Source: Osmia lignaria lignaria (Eukaryota; Arthropoda; Insecta; Hymenoptera; Megachilidae). Taken from it: 64,000 bases of DNA. The notes beneath the pieces are model-generated. The model ran no database searches. It saw only the letters and a program-made list of their open reading frames with translations, and was not told the DNA's origin. The DNA lies in NCBI RefSeq assembly GCF_051020975.1, contig NC_135045.1, positions 8,434,501-8,498,500 on the forward strand, given 5' to 3'. Made by a program: the position numbers and the translations under genes. The first letter of the stretch is position 1. The number at the start of each line of letters is the position of its first letter. This document shows, in pieces, positions 48,481-61,501 of the stretch.

Positions 48481-51400
48481 GCGTTAAAAGTTTTATTACA
48501 AGACTGACAGTTACACCCCGCATTTGAAACCCCGCCACGCTCGTCCTTCTCCCTTAAATCGTAAAAACAAGCCGCGGATCTGTCGCAGCCACGGATACTC
48601 CCGAAAAACCCTCTACACGACTAAAAATGCCCTCACGGACTACGCCCTCTGAATGTTGCTTCATGTTACTAGGGTACTCTATTTTCAAAGACTACGTGAG
48701 AAATCTGGAGTTAACCATGGGTTCTATAGGTTTGTATGGAGTCTAAACTTGCTACCTCTAATGGTCGAGGTACCATTTCACACCTAATTTTGAGCAAAAA
48801 TTAAGATCAACCCTCGTCTTATCATTAGTTTTTTTTATCAATCTCATGCATCACAATAAATATAGAAGTAAATACTTTGCATAATGATAATGTAATCGTA
48901 GACGCAATAGTGCTGTGCACAGACTGGTAACGAATCGCAGAAATATTTACAAAATAATTAATTTGATAAGTGATAAAGAATTGTAATTAATAAAATGTTG
49001 AGATAGTGTACTCACCCTTCACCCTGATCGATGAACTCTGAACTGCCGGTCTCAGAATACTGCACTCTATTACAGTCAGCATGCGATTGTTTAATAATAG
49101 TCCACTCCCGCACCACAGTCTCTTCAGTGTCACAGTTAGTCCATAAATTTTCTTGAAGAACGACGATGATTATTTACGACCATTACCGGCACAAAAATTC
49201 ATCGATGACTTGTCCTGGGTCAAGGACGACTAGTTCGTAGCCTCACATTTGTTACATTGTTCAACTTCCTTTCACACAGCGATCCACGTACCATTGTTTA
49301 TTAAAAATTGTTCAATATACATAAAAAGAACGTTGTCTTCCACTAATTACGCCTTTCTTGTACATGTCAAGGTGTACCTTTGAAGTATTCTCTTCTTTAA
49401 AATTCTCCATTTTGCTTACTCCCTGTCAAAATCAGAGGAAAAAGGTCACTGAACGTTCCTCAGCTTCTCAACAATTATCTTTCATCTTCTCTTCCTCCTC
49501 TTCTTCGTGCAACCAATCGAACTCTCCACTTCTGTGTTCTCCATTTTCCAAGCCCAGCGTTATCCAACCATTCCCCACTGATACCATCGCTTTCACGTGT
49601 ACACAGTGTCTCAAGAATTCTAATGTCCATTTAGATACATATCAAAGCGTATCAATCTTCAAACAAAGGACGATCTTTAACCAAGAATCTCAAATTCTCC
49701 TCAAACACGTCAGTCTGGATCGTGATTATTTACATATGTGTGTTCGATGTCGAAACGAAAGATAAGGAACGAAGAGGACCGCGGAATAGAAGTCGGGTCG
49801 ACCATGTGCTCCGCGAGCCTCACGAACATAACTGCGCTTGCGCCCCTTCTCTATGTCTGACCCCTACGAACGTCACACAACCGCTTTCGTCCCTCTTTTC
49901 CCTCCCTAGTCCACCACCTTGTCCTCGTCCTGGAGATGGATATGATGTAAAAGATTGAGTCGAGTGAACTGTTACAGCTACTGTATTGTCCACCATCCAA
50001 TTCTAGCAGAGGAAAGAAAGGGGGTGGTCAAAGTCGACTGCGATTATCCAAGGTAGAATACACATACGTGATCGTTCAGAGACTGTAACTCTTCCTCCGG
50101 CTCACTGTCGTACACTGTGTTAATTGTTTCTTTGAACTCTGGGATATGATACTTGACTCATTCTACTGTCTTGTGGAAGGATGAAGTTAGACCAAGTGGG
50201 CGTTATTTAGCTTGTGCTTCGGAGTTGATTTGATTGGATTATGCGACGCCGGGAAGCTGATAACCTAGTCTAAATTATCGATCGCATCGGTATCAACCTC
50301 ATCCTTCATCTTGTATTGGGTTTTCAAATATATTATATCTCTGTCAATTACATCGTAGTAGGGATATCGTAAACAGACACTAACACATTGTCCTTCTCCG
50401 TGTACTTTCAATAACAGAACCTTTCTCGAGTAGTTTAGAAATCTAATTTGCATTAGCAGATTTATCAAATATCTTCCGGATTCTTCAAGGTGACGACGAA
50501 GCGAGATCAAAGTCGCGGACCAACACCGGCACTGAATATCTTTTTCTCCCGATCCTCTTGCACTACGCTCGAGGCGCATCCGATGCACCCATTTGCAGCA
50601 CCCCCTTTTCACGCACTTGCCCCGGGGTTACTTCCTTCCAGGTATACCCATGCGCACTGCACGAAAAACGAAAGAGGCAGCATCGTCGAAGAAGGTGAAG
50701 CTTATTCGTGTATTGAACATTCGCGTCACGTCGGTAGTCGGTAGGAAGCTGCCGGTCACAAACACGAAAGGTTACGAACCAATGGCGGCGAATGGGCGTT
50801 CACGTGATACCACTTTCTTCATTTCGTGTCTATTATAAATCGACGACAACGAGTATCGTCATTTATTCTTTTCTTTTATCTCGCGATCAGATCAATTAAC
50901 AGTCTTCCTCGTTTGATTCAATCACACATAACCGCACGTGTAACGAGCGACGCATCGGATGAGATTAAAATGGAGAACGCTGTTCGCGGACAACGTAAAC
51001 ACAACCGAGAACGTTTCCCTACGATGGTTAACGACCTACTGATCGAAACATTCTTCGCGTGATTTCGGTCGTTCGTCTTCGGTTTCGTGTTTGTTTTCAG
51101 CGCGACGAACCTCGTCTTCGGTGCTCGCCAAATGTTTTGATTTCCACGACGCCTGGAATATTGGTTTGTTCGAACCGTAGTACAAATATTAGAAATGTGT
51201 AACAATTTCTTCATGAATATAGAATATCTTTTACAATGTCTTTTTAAATGATGGTATAAAGATCTGATGCATGTAATTCTGAGATTTGTCTGGTCTTTTT
51301 GAAACACAACTGGAGCCTCAAAATTGGTGTCGGAGTAAATTGTACATTTTTTCAATCTAAAGGTTGCCCTTTTGGCCAAGGTCCAACACTAAAAAATATT

Positions 51401-54185
51401 TCCTTTGGTCAAGGAAAAAGAAATAATTTTTAATTCATTTACATTGACCCACAAAGTATTCTTGTGAATTTTATTGAGGCATATCAAAGTATGCGAATAA
51501 TTACTATAATAAATGATTTACTTTGATCTCTGTGATTACTCTAATCCAGTATTTCTGGAATTAAATAAAAAATAAATTGCTATAGATTGAGTCAAAAATT
51601 AATTAAAAGCTGCTTTTCTTGATGCGGTTGTAAAATAGATACTGAATAAAACTTTAATTAAGACAAGCGACGTTTCATAAAAGAATTAATTAAAAGAATG
51701 GAATGCATTTAAAGTATTTATTCAAAAATGCATTTGTGCACGATGCAGCCCCGTCTTCCATTCTATTAAACCGCCTCAAATAACTGAAGAGGAACGACGA
51801 AAGAATGCGGTGACTCGTTTTAAAACCATATTTTTAGCTCGCATTTGAGCAGCAAATTTAAACGAAGGAAAGAAAAAAAGATGAAAATTGATTCGAGGCT
51901 ACTCGAAAGGGTAAATGGCAGTTCGAGATTCGATCGAAGGATATTCTTAGAAGCTTTTCACCTCGGCTGTTCGAAATGGCGGCAGCCACGTTCGAAGAAA
52001 GTGTACACACAGATACAGAGCCACGTCTCGTAAAACCCGTGATTTGCATACGATGTAAATTACACGATAAGAGTGTACACTCCTGATTGCTTCATACGCG
52101 TTATAAACCTGTTGTCATGCACGAACTTGGATGCAAATCGTTCCATGTTATTGTCGTCGATATCTTCGTAGCGAAGGATAGAACATGGCTTCGTTGTTAC
52201 ATTGTCCAATGAACATACCCGTTTAGCAATGCAAAATCCTACTTTTTAAATTAAGGATATAAACTTTTCTTTTCGTTAAATAAAACGAAAATCACGATCT
52301 TTTTAATGCAAAACGTTTTATTTGGACTTTCATTTAAACCGAATTTAGAGCCCCGTAATTCAGCGGTCATTATCCTCACTGTCTAATTTGTATGGAAATT
52401 CAAGTCCCCGTTTCGTCGGTGTTCCTTCGAAAATCTAGATGAAACATGAATGAACATCGTCACACGGTGAAAACAAAGGTACATTATTTTTAGTCGGATA
52501 CCTGATGTAAATCTGAAAGGTGTTAAACGTTTCCGATGTTTACATGCGTTAAATTACAGAGAGAGAATTAAACAAACGATTAGGTTCGTATGAATACTGA
52601 TGTGGGTGTTTATTCTAATGATAAGTATCCATCCCAGAAGCAAAGAATAAATTACTTTTAAACTAACACCTCATATCTTATTTTTAAGGGTTGTTAATCA
52701 ACTGATATGATAAGTCAAAATAGAAAAGTATTACGATTATTAAAGAAAGTAAATCCTGCAATTGCATTTAACAAAAATACAATTCGTGTAAAAATCTCAA
52801 TGGTGATGATGTAAACAGGAGCTTATAGGTTATCAAAGTCTTTACGAATCGTAAATTATTGTAAATTATAACGTAATTATTCTTTCACGAAAAATTATTT
52901 CCTTGGAACCTGTTTCTTAATCCCAAGTTATATTTAACAAGGATATTTTTCCTTGAATCTCAAAGCATGTGCACAGGTCCCGTACTTTCTCTTTTGCTAC
53001 CCTCGTTTCACCCACTGGGGGTTGTGTTTTCTCTTTTTTTTCATACAGCGCTCGTCTGGTAGCTGAAAACCCAGAAGTGAAAGTAGGTTATGTTTTCGAT
53101 TTTCGACCTGAGTTTTTATACATGGCAATCCTTTCGAGAGTTGTAAGAACTGCGGCGCGTCGCATAGAGTTTCGCTAGACGCTTTCTCTTTTTTTTTTTG
53201 CTTTCCATAAGGGACGAAGATGTTGAAGGATGGTAATTTAAGGGTTGTAAACGTATTCATACACAGATATAATAATTGAAAAAAATCCTCACCTCTATAT
53301 CATCTAACTTAGCTGTGATTTCACGATCTATCCTTGAAAAATCAAGGAATCTGATTAAAAACTACATCTATGAAAGGAATCATAGGTCGGATAAAGACAT
53401 TGCCAAACATTTACGACTAGGTACTGCTTTGCATCCGGAGGTCGATAACGCAAAAGGTGATCCCGACCTGCGCGAGTATTTTCCTGCAACACGTCGAGAA
53501 AATGCACAGGGAAAGTCACATGGCGCATGGTCACGATACATCGGATGCCTGTCGACGAGGTCCGACTGGGCGTGGCCAACCATTATACGACCGTTCCACC
53601 AATCGATAACCATCTCTCCCCACCGTGCCAGCCAAGCATGAGATCCGTGCAACGAGCTGGACCAAGAATCTAAGTGGATTCCCCTCGCGTTTCCATCTTC
53701 TCCCGACGTTGTGCACCGCGAAAAAAATCTTCGCTAATTGAGTATTTGGGTGGCGACGTTTGTTTATCCCGCGGAGTGCATTCTTCGGGAGCAATGGACG
53801 GAGACGCAGAACGAGCTCGTTACTCGATAGAACGAGCTGTCTGGTGTCTTCTTGGCTAGGGTGTTTAGATGACTACCCGTCGGGGAATTTGGAAAAAGTT
53901 GACGCATTTGTTTAGACGATGCAATTGTGTACATCAAATGAAACAATAAATGGGAATGCTACCAAGTTTTTTTACATTTTCTACGGACGAAGACGATTTA
54001 GTTTATTAGATTTAGATAGTTGCCATGATTGAGGGACTTCTGATGTTGCAAATGGGAATAGAAACAAAACTAAACAATGGTAGCTTGGATTAAGCGAATT
54101 GATCCGCGAAGCGTATTCTATCAGGGCGAAAGCGATAAGACTAGCCATCAGAGGAGCTCACAGTGAGGGTTTGTAATGCGCTTAC
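48481..54185. other. long stretch without a supported gene
   Basis: Contains one GC-richer island at 50480-51060 and frames up to 153 codons (50918-51379 minus) or 135 codons (49358-49765 plus) that lack splice or start support. A GC-richer patch at 53380-53860 is open on both strands. Probably intron of the minus-strand gene starting near 54.25 kb, or intergenic. Confidence 0.35.
50770..50810. promoter_or_regulatory. CCAAT box and E-box pair
   Basis: CCAAT at 50779-50783 runs into AATGGCGGCG and is followed 17 bases later by CACGTG at 50801-50806, inside a GC-richer island. Promoter-like; not attached to a gene. Confidence 0.25.
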
Positions 54186-54250
54186 CATAAGCTGTCCGAC
54201 ATCCCCGTTGTCCCGACGGCCACGACGACGGCGACGGTGGCGACGGGCAT
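54186..54250 (-). CDS. candidate first coding exon, signal-peptide-like
   Basis: On the minus strand an ATG at 54250 opens 21 codons reading MPVATVAVVVAVGTTGMSDS, a Val/Ala-rich stretch like a signal peptide, then reaches a strong donor at 54186 (TTATG then gtaagc). An alternative ATG at 54395 (gacATGgag context) opens another frame to the same donor in phase 0, but that frame is arginine-rich. The exon continues upstream as probable 5' UTR. Later exons would lie to the left on the minus strand; none has been joined in phase with certainty. Confidence 0.4.
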
Positions 54251-55260
54251 CGTGACGCGAAACGCACTCAACAGCACGCAACCGACCAACCGATCCACGA
54301 CAATGCCGGACAATCACGTGACTCAAGCTACTTAGCGGATCAACTGGAGGAACGTTGAACTTCCCCTTGCACACCACTGACGTAACACGCTCCATGTCGA
54401 ACTCGATCCGATTGTCGGACACGAAAGAACGAAAGAAACTTTTCTCTACTGAATTTGCAAAGCTTTATTCGCGCGTACGAAGGAGAAAAAGGCACGGAAT
54501 ACTCGCGTAGCAGCGACAAGCGCTGGCGTCGACGTTTCGGGCGGAAACGGGCGGACTAGCTGCCCTGCAAGAAAGGGCGATCGTTCGGCGACTAGAAACC
54601 GAAAATACCGGCGAAATACTGGTGGCAAACGACGATGGAAGAACCGTACGTTGGACGTTCGGCGCGCTATACGCCTTTGGCTTTGCTATACTATAAGGTA
54701 GTAAGTGAGCGAGAGACCAAGCGGGACCCCTACCGGCGCAGCCGTACATCTTAGTATTATGGGCAACTCACATTGGAAGATACGCCATCAAGCATAGCCC
54801 TAGCGAGAACGCGAGAGCGAGCGAGCCAAGCCGAGCGATTGTAAAAGTTTTAGGGACACTTTGCGAACGCTCTCTCCCCTCTTGCCCTCCCCCACCCGCC
54901 GCATCCGAACGGCTACGACCACCCTTCTCTCTTTACCTTTCTCCTCTCCTCTCCGCTCCTCTTTGGTCCCCTCTTCGATGCATGGAGCCGCGCCCCGGTT
55001 CTCTCGCCCCGCGGTACCAACCTGATCGCAAAATGTGCGATCCTGTAGGGAGACAAAGACAAAACCATTCGAGTGGCGATGTCAATGACGAAGAAGAAAC
55101 GAGGACGATGGTACCCCCTCGAAATCCCTGTCTGTCCCCGGATTCTCCCTCCCCGAACGTCGGCCACCACTGTAGGAAGATGGCGAGGCCGCAGGCTACG
55201 CCGAGACAGGATTCGAGTAAATGATGATGCTGTTCTCTTGACGATGCGCAACCGACCGCT
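54251..55260 (-). promoter_or_regulatory. probable 5' UTR and CpG-rich promoter
   Basis: The highest-GC kilobase in the window, with CpG not depleted, a CACGTG E-box at 54315-54320 and a GAGCGAG-rich stretch near 54800-54835. It sits directly upstream of the minus-strand first-exon candidate. An initiator-like TCAGT is at 54452-54448 on the minus strand. Frames are open on both strands, as expected for such composition. Confidence 0.4.
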
Positions 55261-57419
55261 GAAACAAGGATCTAGCGTGTTGAGGTTTGATCGTACTTAA
55301 TGGATATGCATGGATTATATGTGCCCAGTTTAATTAACAAGGGATGATTACTTCTTTTGTTTGTCCGGACGTTAGTTAAGGGATGTGTAGGGTTATACAG
55401 TGGGCTGCATTTAATAGAAGTTTCGAAATGAGGCCCCTTTTCTAGTTCAATCTTTATCATTAAATTCACTCGAAGAGAAAGTGTTAGGGTTCTGATACCA
55501 AGAAATAATATGACGTCAATTCACAGAAGCAAACAATATGGCACAGAAGACAACGATATGGAAAAGGAAATTATGCGTTTCCATGACCCTCCTTATTCTT
55601 CCCTGACAACAAGACAAAGAGGAAGGAACATGTTATCACGTTCGGAGGTAGTTGATCGAGTAAGATGGACGGATGAAAGGGATGCGTCGAAGGGGTTCGT
55701 AGCGTCGCGTCGCCGTCGCCGTCGTCGTCGACATGGGCGCGGCGCTCGTTTAGAAGAGGAGAGTAACCGACTGGAATGGCAAAGGGAAGGTAGTGGAAGG
55801 AGAGATTTTTCGAGGGAGAAACAGAGAAAGATTGTGTTGGTCGAAGGAACATCGAGACGAGAGACTTCTCTGTCCAGTGGAATCGGGGAGAGGAGATTGT
55901 GAAAAGAGACAAGGGGAAACAAAAACAAAGAGAAAATGTTCCCTCGATGGAAATGTTTCTTGTTACTCTGTTCGGTGGCGCCCTCCGATATTTTCTTTGA
56001 ACCACATGTAACTTGCATCCCTTTTTTAAATTAGTCAATTGTACATACGTCGTCTGCCAATTATTTAATCCGACGGTTATTATAAGAGATGCCATTTGAT
56101 GACGTGTCACACTGCGACAAATGCCATGCAGTTTAATTTCACTGAAGCATGTGACATTTCTCAAAGCTGTTGGGTGAATACAGTATATACTAACATAAAA
56201 TCTCCTCGAAACATGATATTCGACATGTTACACATACTTTTTCAAATGAAAATCGCATGTCCCATGGAAATATTACTGCGCTTTCTGACTAGCTTACTGG
56301 ACCGTGTCTTCGTGCTCTGATAAGTTGCACTCTCATTAACAATCGTCAGCGGGCAGTAAATCAGTCGCAAATGTTAAAAATCAACTTTCACGCAAATAAC
56401 AGCAAGGAAATTGACTTGATCGATCAAGAATTAAAAGCAGTAAAAAGTTTTGCTTTTTTCACTTTCAGTTTTCATGTTGCTTTGCAATCACCAGCGGTAT
56501 CTTGCAACAACGTTGTAGATAATTAACCTTTCAATAATTTGATGGCAATTTTAGAATAAAGGAACATTTTTCTGCGCAAATCCTTTCAGAATGATAAATA
56601 ACCGTTGCACGTCCTTCTACGTTTCCCGTTGTATGAAGTTTGTCACGAGCGCATGACCCAGTACATTTCCCAGAAAGAAATTAATGTACCGCGACTACAC
56701 GGGCATTGTCTGGATCGATCGCATCGTTTGGTTTCTCTGAAGCAAGTAATTCTAGGTAATGTTGCTCTCCAACAGAACAACCAGCGAAAGAAACGTTGGT
56801 TTCCCGTTCTGTCCATTCTCTTGTCCCCAGTTGTTGTCTTTTTATCTTATATCGTCGCGTAAATTGATCTTCCACTTCCATTCTATCCAATATATACTTC
56901 ATGTGGCTCTGTTGAGTTAAAGTAGAATAAAACAGAGAAAATTAAACTTTTTCTTCAAAGACCTTCACAGCTAATGACACAAACGGATTTCCTGCGCTCC
57001 GACCTCCCAGGGGATACATGCCACTTTAACTAACCTGATAGCTAACTAAGCTTCTCTGGTACACGTTCACTCGACTATGGTTCTAGTTAACGATTTTCGC
57101 CGCTTCGGTTATAAACGCTCGAGAGGAAGCGGCATGAGGCAAGAGAAAACGGTTGCGCTTCGTGAGAAGCTTGGGACTCTTGGAATCCATCGGCACTCGA
57201 GGCATCGACCAATTACAAACTTGCAAGGAGGAGATACTACCTGCACGTGAGATCAATCCGCGGACTTACTGAATCCGCTGCACTTGTAGGCGACCATTTT
57301 CAAGCAAATTAATGAAATTTAAAAAAAGAAATTATTGATTATTTATTGTGTTATCAAGAAGAAGACATCACAATTTTCACCTTACAAGCCGCAATCGGCT
57401 TCTCAAAAATTAAACCAAC
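55261..57419. other. no supported gene; longest open frame of the window
   Basis: The minus frame 55571-56164 is open for 197 codons and the plus frame 55510-55902 for 130 codons over the same DNA, centred on a GTC-type repeat (55702-55731). Opposed open frames over a trinucleotide repeat argue for composition, but the 197-codon frame is worth a transcript check. Confidence 0.3.
55702..55731. repeat. GTC/CGC trinucleotide repeat
   Basis: An imperfect (GTC)n run of about 30 bases; codes for Arg on the plus strand and Asp/Gly on the minus strand. Confidence 0.65.
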
Positions 57420-58070
57420 AAAATCGCGGAATATCTCATCCCCCGCGTAAGGCTTAATTTACCCGTACCCCGAAAATACCGAAGGTGTTAATGTCGCCCG
57501 GTAGCGGAGCCCATTTCTGGAATTAAAACGTGAAGAAACTTTAAGTACCTCGGCAAATTCGCACGCACGCAACACATGTCGCGTTCGTTGTTTGTATTAA
57601 TCCCAATCAAGGCACGGATACCAGAAGCGAGCTTAAGCCGTGCTCTTCCCTCGCGGAGCTGGACAAACGGCGATATACCTAATAAAATCTCAAAATGACG
57701 GCACCGACCGTCTCTCTGGGCGTTATTATCCGGTCGCTGGCAAACCAGCGGCGACCCACGAGAGGGAGAAAACGCTATCCTACACGTGGAGCATAAAATA
57801 GCCGGTTAAATGCGCCGAAGGAATACGAAAAAGTCTAATATGAGGAACCCTAAGCGGCAGCCAGGACCAAACGACGACTTCGCCTTCGCAGTTTATGCCA
57901 ATGGGCATAAGCAGAGGCGACCAATAGGAGGCGGTGAATTTCGCGGGACGAGTAAATAAATTGAAACGTGGTCCGCGACTGGCTTCCCGGAACCGGTGAA
58001 ACATCTTTCAGAGCGCCTCTTCGAGACGATGCCTGCCCCCGAAATCGGACAATCACCATTGGTTCTTTAA
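57420..58070. promoter_or_regulatory. GC-rich block with CCAAT boxes
   Basis: CCAAT at 57898-57902 and 57921-57925, and ATTGG at 58058-58062, in a CpG-containing block. It lies upstream of the plus-strand exon candidates at 59.4 and 61.4 kb, so it could be their promoter, but no first exon is visible. Confidence 0.25.
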
Positions 58071-59420
58071 CCCTCTTCGCATCTGTGGACGAGATATCTC
58101 GTCAAGTGTCTTTTAAACCGTTGGATTCTTTGGTCCAGATATTTCTTGCTGCCTTTTATTGCAATACACTTGTACCTCGTTTTATAGGATACTTTTTATT
58201 TGGAATTCGAATTTGGATCGAGGAAGAATCGGCATGACCATTGTGCCATTTGATAGCATCTGCGTTATATGTATTATTAGGGCAATATGTATTATGACGT
58301 TCCCATGGTTCTTACGAAATATGTCTCCGTACCGTTATTTATACGCGAATAACGGAAATTTGTACATTAAATTAAAAAGTAAACACCCTACCACATGTAT
58401 AAAACGTGTAAGAAATAATTTTACACCCATGCATTCCCATTCCTTCAATTATGATCGAACCCGCAAGGACAAGTTTTATGTAGCACATCCGAAAGTATCT
58501 TCAGGTTAATGATAACCATATCGACAAACTCCTTCGAATATTCTTACCGTAGAACAAACAGTAATATAATAAATTCAAGTTCCTGCAAATTCCAACGGGC
58601 AACACTTTGTAAAGGTCGAGTCGGACTTCAAGGAAACCAGCCATCATTTCTTCGATTCGATTCGTCGTTGGTAAATCCGGTCGACGATACAGGGAGGAAT
58701 GCGTGGCTGAGGAAAGAGGAGGCGAAGAAGGGAAGGGAGAAAAACGGTGTCCCTCGTTGCATCAGGCAACATGGTGGCCGTGACAGCGACGATTTCGCTG
58801 TGGCAAAAGGGACCAGTGGACAACGATGGTTTGGTCCCACCCCATAATGCCCCATATACTCGACAATTTATGTGTTGAAACGTATTAAATACCTCCCTGC
58901 CCCCCACTATGTCTGTAATCTGCGGAGGCTGTAGCCACCACGTCCACTATATATCAAGGGTAATATTTTAAAAGCGGTACACCTACATTGTAAATACGAA
59001 TGTTTCGCGCGATGCTTTTCTAAGAATAGATCTGCTATGCGATATTCACAGAGTAAACGTCAGCCTTTTGCTCCTTTATTCGCGCCTACTCTCTCTACCC
59101 TTCGCTTTATACCATTTCTCCCTTCTTCCTTCTAGATCTCTCACAGTTAAGAGGGTTAAATCGTGACTACTAGTCGGCCAACACCGGATTATACTGGATG
59201 GATCAAAACTTTAAGAGCGGGAATGATTTGAATGGCAATAAAAATTTAAGGGTAGCTTTAGAATTCCACTCGAACACTATCACAATTTTGTCTATACCCC
59301 AAAGTTCTACTACAATTTCCTTTAAATCAAAATGGAGTTCTACCGTACTTCAACCTGTTCATCCACCTGAAGCCCTTTCCAGCAAAGTTCCTGGCGATAA
59401 AACGAGCCGGTTATTTTCAG
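58071..59420. other. no clearly supported gene
   Basis: A plus frame of 112 codons (58509-58847) and an overlapping minus frame of 87 codons cover a GC-richer patch near 58700. No splice pair is convincing. An exon preceding 59421 may be here but I could not identify it. Confidence 0.3.
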
Positions 59421-59496
59421 GTGGACCATGCAGTTCCAGAAGATACAGTAAAGAGGCTGTCGGATTCGCGAAGTATCGTCGTTACACTGGATACCG
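59421..59496 (+). CDS. candidate internal coding exon (joins 61431-61501)
   Basis: Acceptor ccggttattttcag and donor ACCG then gtaatt are both good. Frame 0 gives 25 codons plus one base, beginning VDHAVPEDTVKRLSDSRSIV. A second frame is also open but is arginine-rich. The single leftover base joins the next candidate exon in phase, giving a Gly at the junction. The sequence faintly recalls the end of ACT-type regulatory domains (V-D-x-x-V-P-x-D-x-x), but that is a weak impression and I make no functional claim. Confidence 0.38.
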
Positions 59497-61430
59497 GTAA
59501 TTCATTCGACGCGAAGTGCGCGGCATCGCACGAAACGAGAGGGAAAAAAAGAAGGAAAAGAAAGAAATGTCTCGGCATGAAGCCTGTTCCTCGAATGAAT
59601 TATTTATGAGGCAATCAGAACGAAGTTTCGAGATAACGAGCTTGATCGTAAGTGCTTCTGGGCCTTCTTTCTCCGTGGACGCGATAAAAACGTGGCCGAT
59701 CCGCGACTGGAGCACGTGTTCCAGCTAGCGACCGTTAAAACGATTGTCGTTACTGTCGTTACGAAATTAACGGGAAGTCAGGTGTTGAGCAATGAACAAT
59801 TCCCCAATGGATACATAATTCTCATTGGATTCGATGTTGATCGCTGACCATGTTGATCCGCTTGAAAGTAATTTCTGATACTCTCTCTTTTTTATCGAAA
59901 TCCCGATATTTTTCATCAATTTCGTACTCGAAGAACAACGGTCCTTATATAAAATTCAATTCGAAGGAAAGAATAAAAAAAGGCCATGAGAAGCTGAGAA
60001 GGAGCGGTCATACGAGCGGGTGGGCGTTCGTTTTCGGGTTGGAGATATCCTTTGGTGTCGGTGGTTGTGATGGTGGAATAGGTGGAACACGGTGGGCGGG
60101 TGTCTTGGTTGCCTCGAAAAAACTGGCTCCTCCACTTGGTCCGGGAGAGGACGTTTGGTCAACCTTTTATTAGTCCACGAGCCGAACGCATCTTCTTCTT
60201 TCGATCATATTTCGCACAATGTTGCAGATTTTCAGCTGAACTAAGCCGGTGATTCGAAATTTTTATCTCGTCGAAATATAGTCGTGGACGTGGAAGCATT
60301 CTTTGGATGCTCGACGTTAACGACTTATGCCAGCAGGAATGTTAATTTACACCGGTAACCAATCGGTCCTGTTCAGTGGTAAATTTTGTTGGATTATAAT
60401 AAAATCTTTGGAGTAGCGTAATTAACCGTAATTAACCCTTTGCTGTCTTATATGCCGCACGAATACCAGTTGGTATTCTTTGATTTAACTCCTTCGTGGC
60501 TGACTTCATTTTTTATTTATATTTCGAATGAAATTTCCTCAAACCAGCTTGATAACCTGGCCCCCAGTCTTTCTAGTTTTTACATATTATCGAGTCATGT
60601 TTCACCTTCGCTTAGTCTACTAGAAATAAACAGCTTATCGTTGTGGAAAGTACGCCATTTTGTGGTTCGAAGCGTGCTATTACCTCTGCATATTCCACAG
60701 CTAGGAAACAGGTAGTTACGGTCGACGCAACCGATTGGTTGCAAGAATGTGTTACGTTGCTATCTTGAATCGTTTATCGTTTACAAGTAACGAAGCGAAC
60801 AAATTGACCTCCGTTTACGATGCTCAGATAAAAAGGTTGTACTGTCCTTCGCGTGATATTTATGCAACAATTGGAAAAAGCAGGTACTGTGCATAACGCG
60901 TTAAATTATTATTTAGTGTGACGAGGTGTTCGATTCGCTTCCGTAATGGTGCGCAAATTTTTCAACAATTTATCTGCCTTAGGTGATCTATACACGCCAT
61001 TTCATTTTCTGCATTTCTACTGTCTCAGCGTTAAAATTTATAAAAATTTTTCTTTTTTAAGCGAATTAGCTAAGATTAATCAAACAGCTTTATAACGAAG
61101 CGAATGGTACAGATTTTAGAGCACAGGATATGAAAGAAGAAGAGAGAGGACGTCTTATGCAAGAGATTGCATTTAAGACTGATTTGTAAGTCAACGTGGG
61201 AGTGGTAATCGTGAAATATTGTCCCACAAATTACACCTACTGACCCTTGTTATTAGATCTTCCGTTATTCTGATTCAATACTGCTCTCTCTTGCACGAAC
61301 GTTCTTCAGTGTTTATTATCCTTCAATGTTTTACAGCTTCATCTTCGATAATTGGGATTACATCCTCAAAAATTTTTACTTTCTAAGTTAACAATTTCAA
61401 AAATATACATTATGCTTACCTTACTTGCAG

Positions 61431-61501
61431 GTTCTACCGAAGTTGCACCTTCCACCATGTCACCTCAGTTATCACTGATAACACCATTATCTACCACATA
61501 A
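61431..61501 (+). CDS. candidate terminal coding exon
   Basis: A strong acceptor (cattatgcttaccttacttgcag within 61408-61430) precedes 61431. With two bases completing the codon from 59496, the frame reads STEVAPSTMSPQLSLITPL and ends TAA at 61499-61501, a Ser/Thr/Pro-rich tail. AATAAA follows at 61523-61528, only about 20 bases after the stop, so the 3' UTR would be very short. The intron would be 1934 bases. Confidence 0.38.

Noticed and set aside
49358..49765. 135-codon plus frame
   Set aside because: Runs through a CT/CTT-rich Ser stretch with no splice or promoter evidence.
53276..53860. Open frames of 60-121 codons on both strands
   Set aside because: All frames read plausibly in this GC-rich patch and no splice pair favours one.
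58509..58847. 112-codon plus frame upstream of the exon pair at 59.4 kb
   Set aside because: No donor joins it in phase to 59421, and the minus strand is also open.
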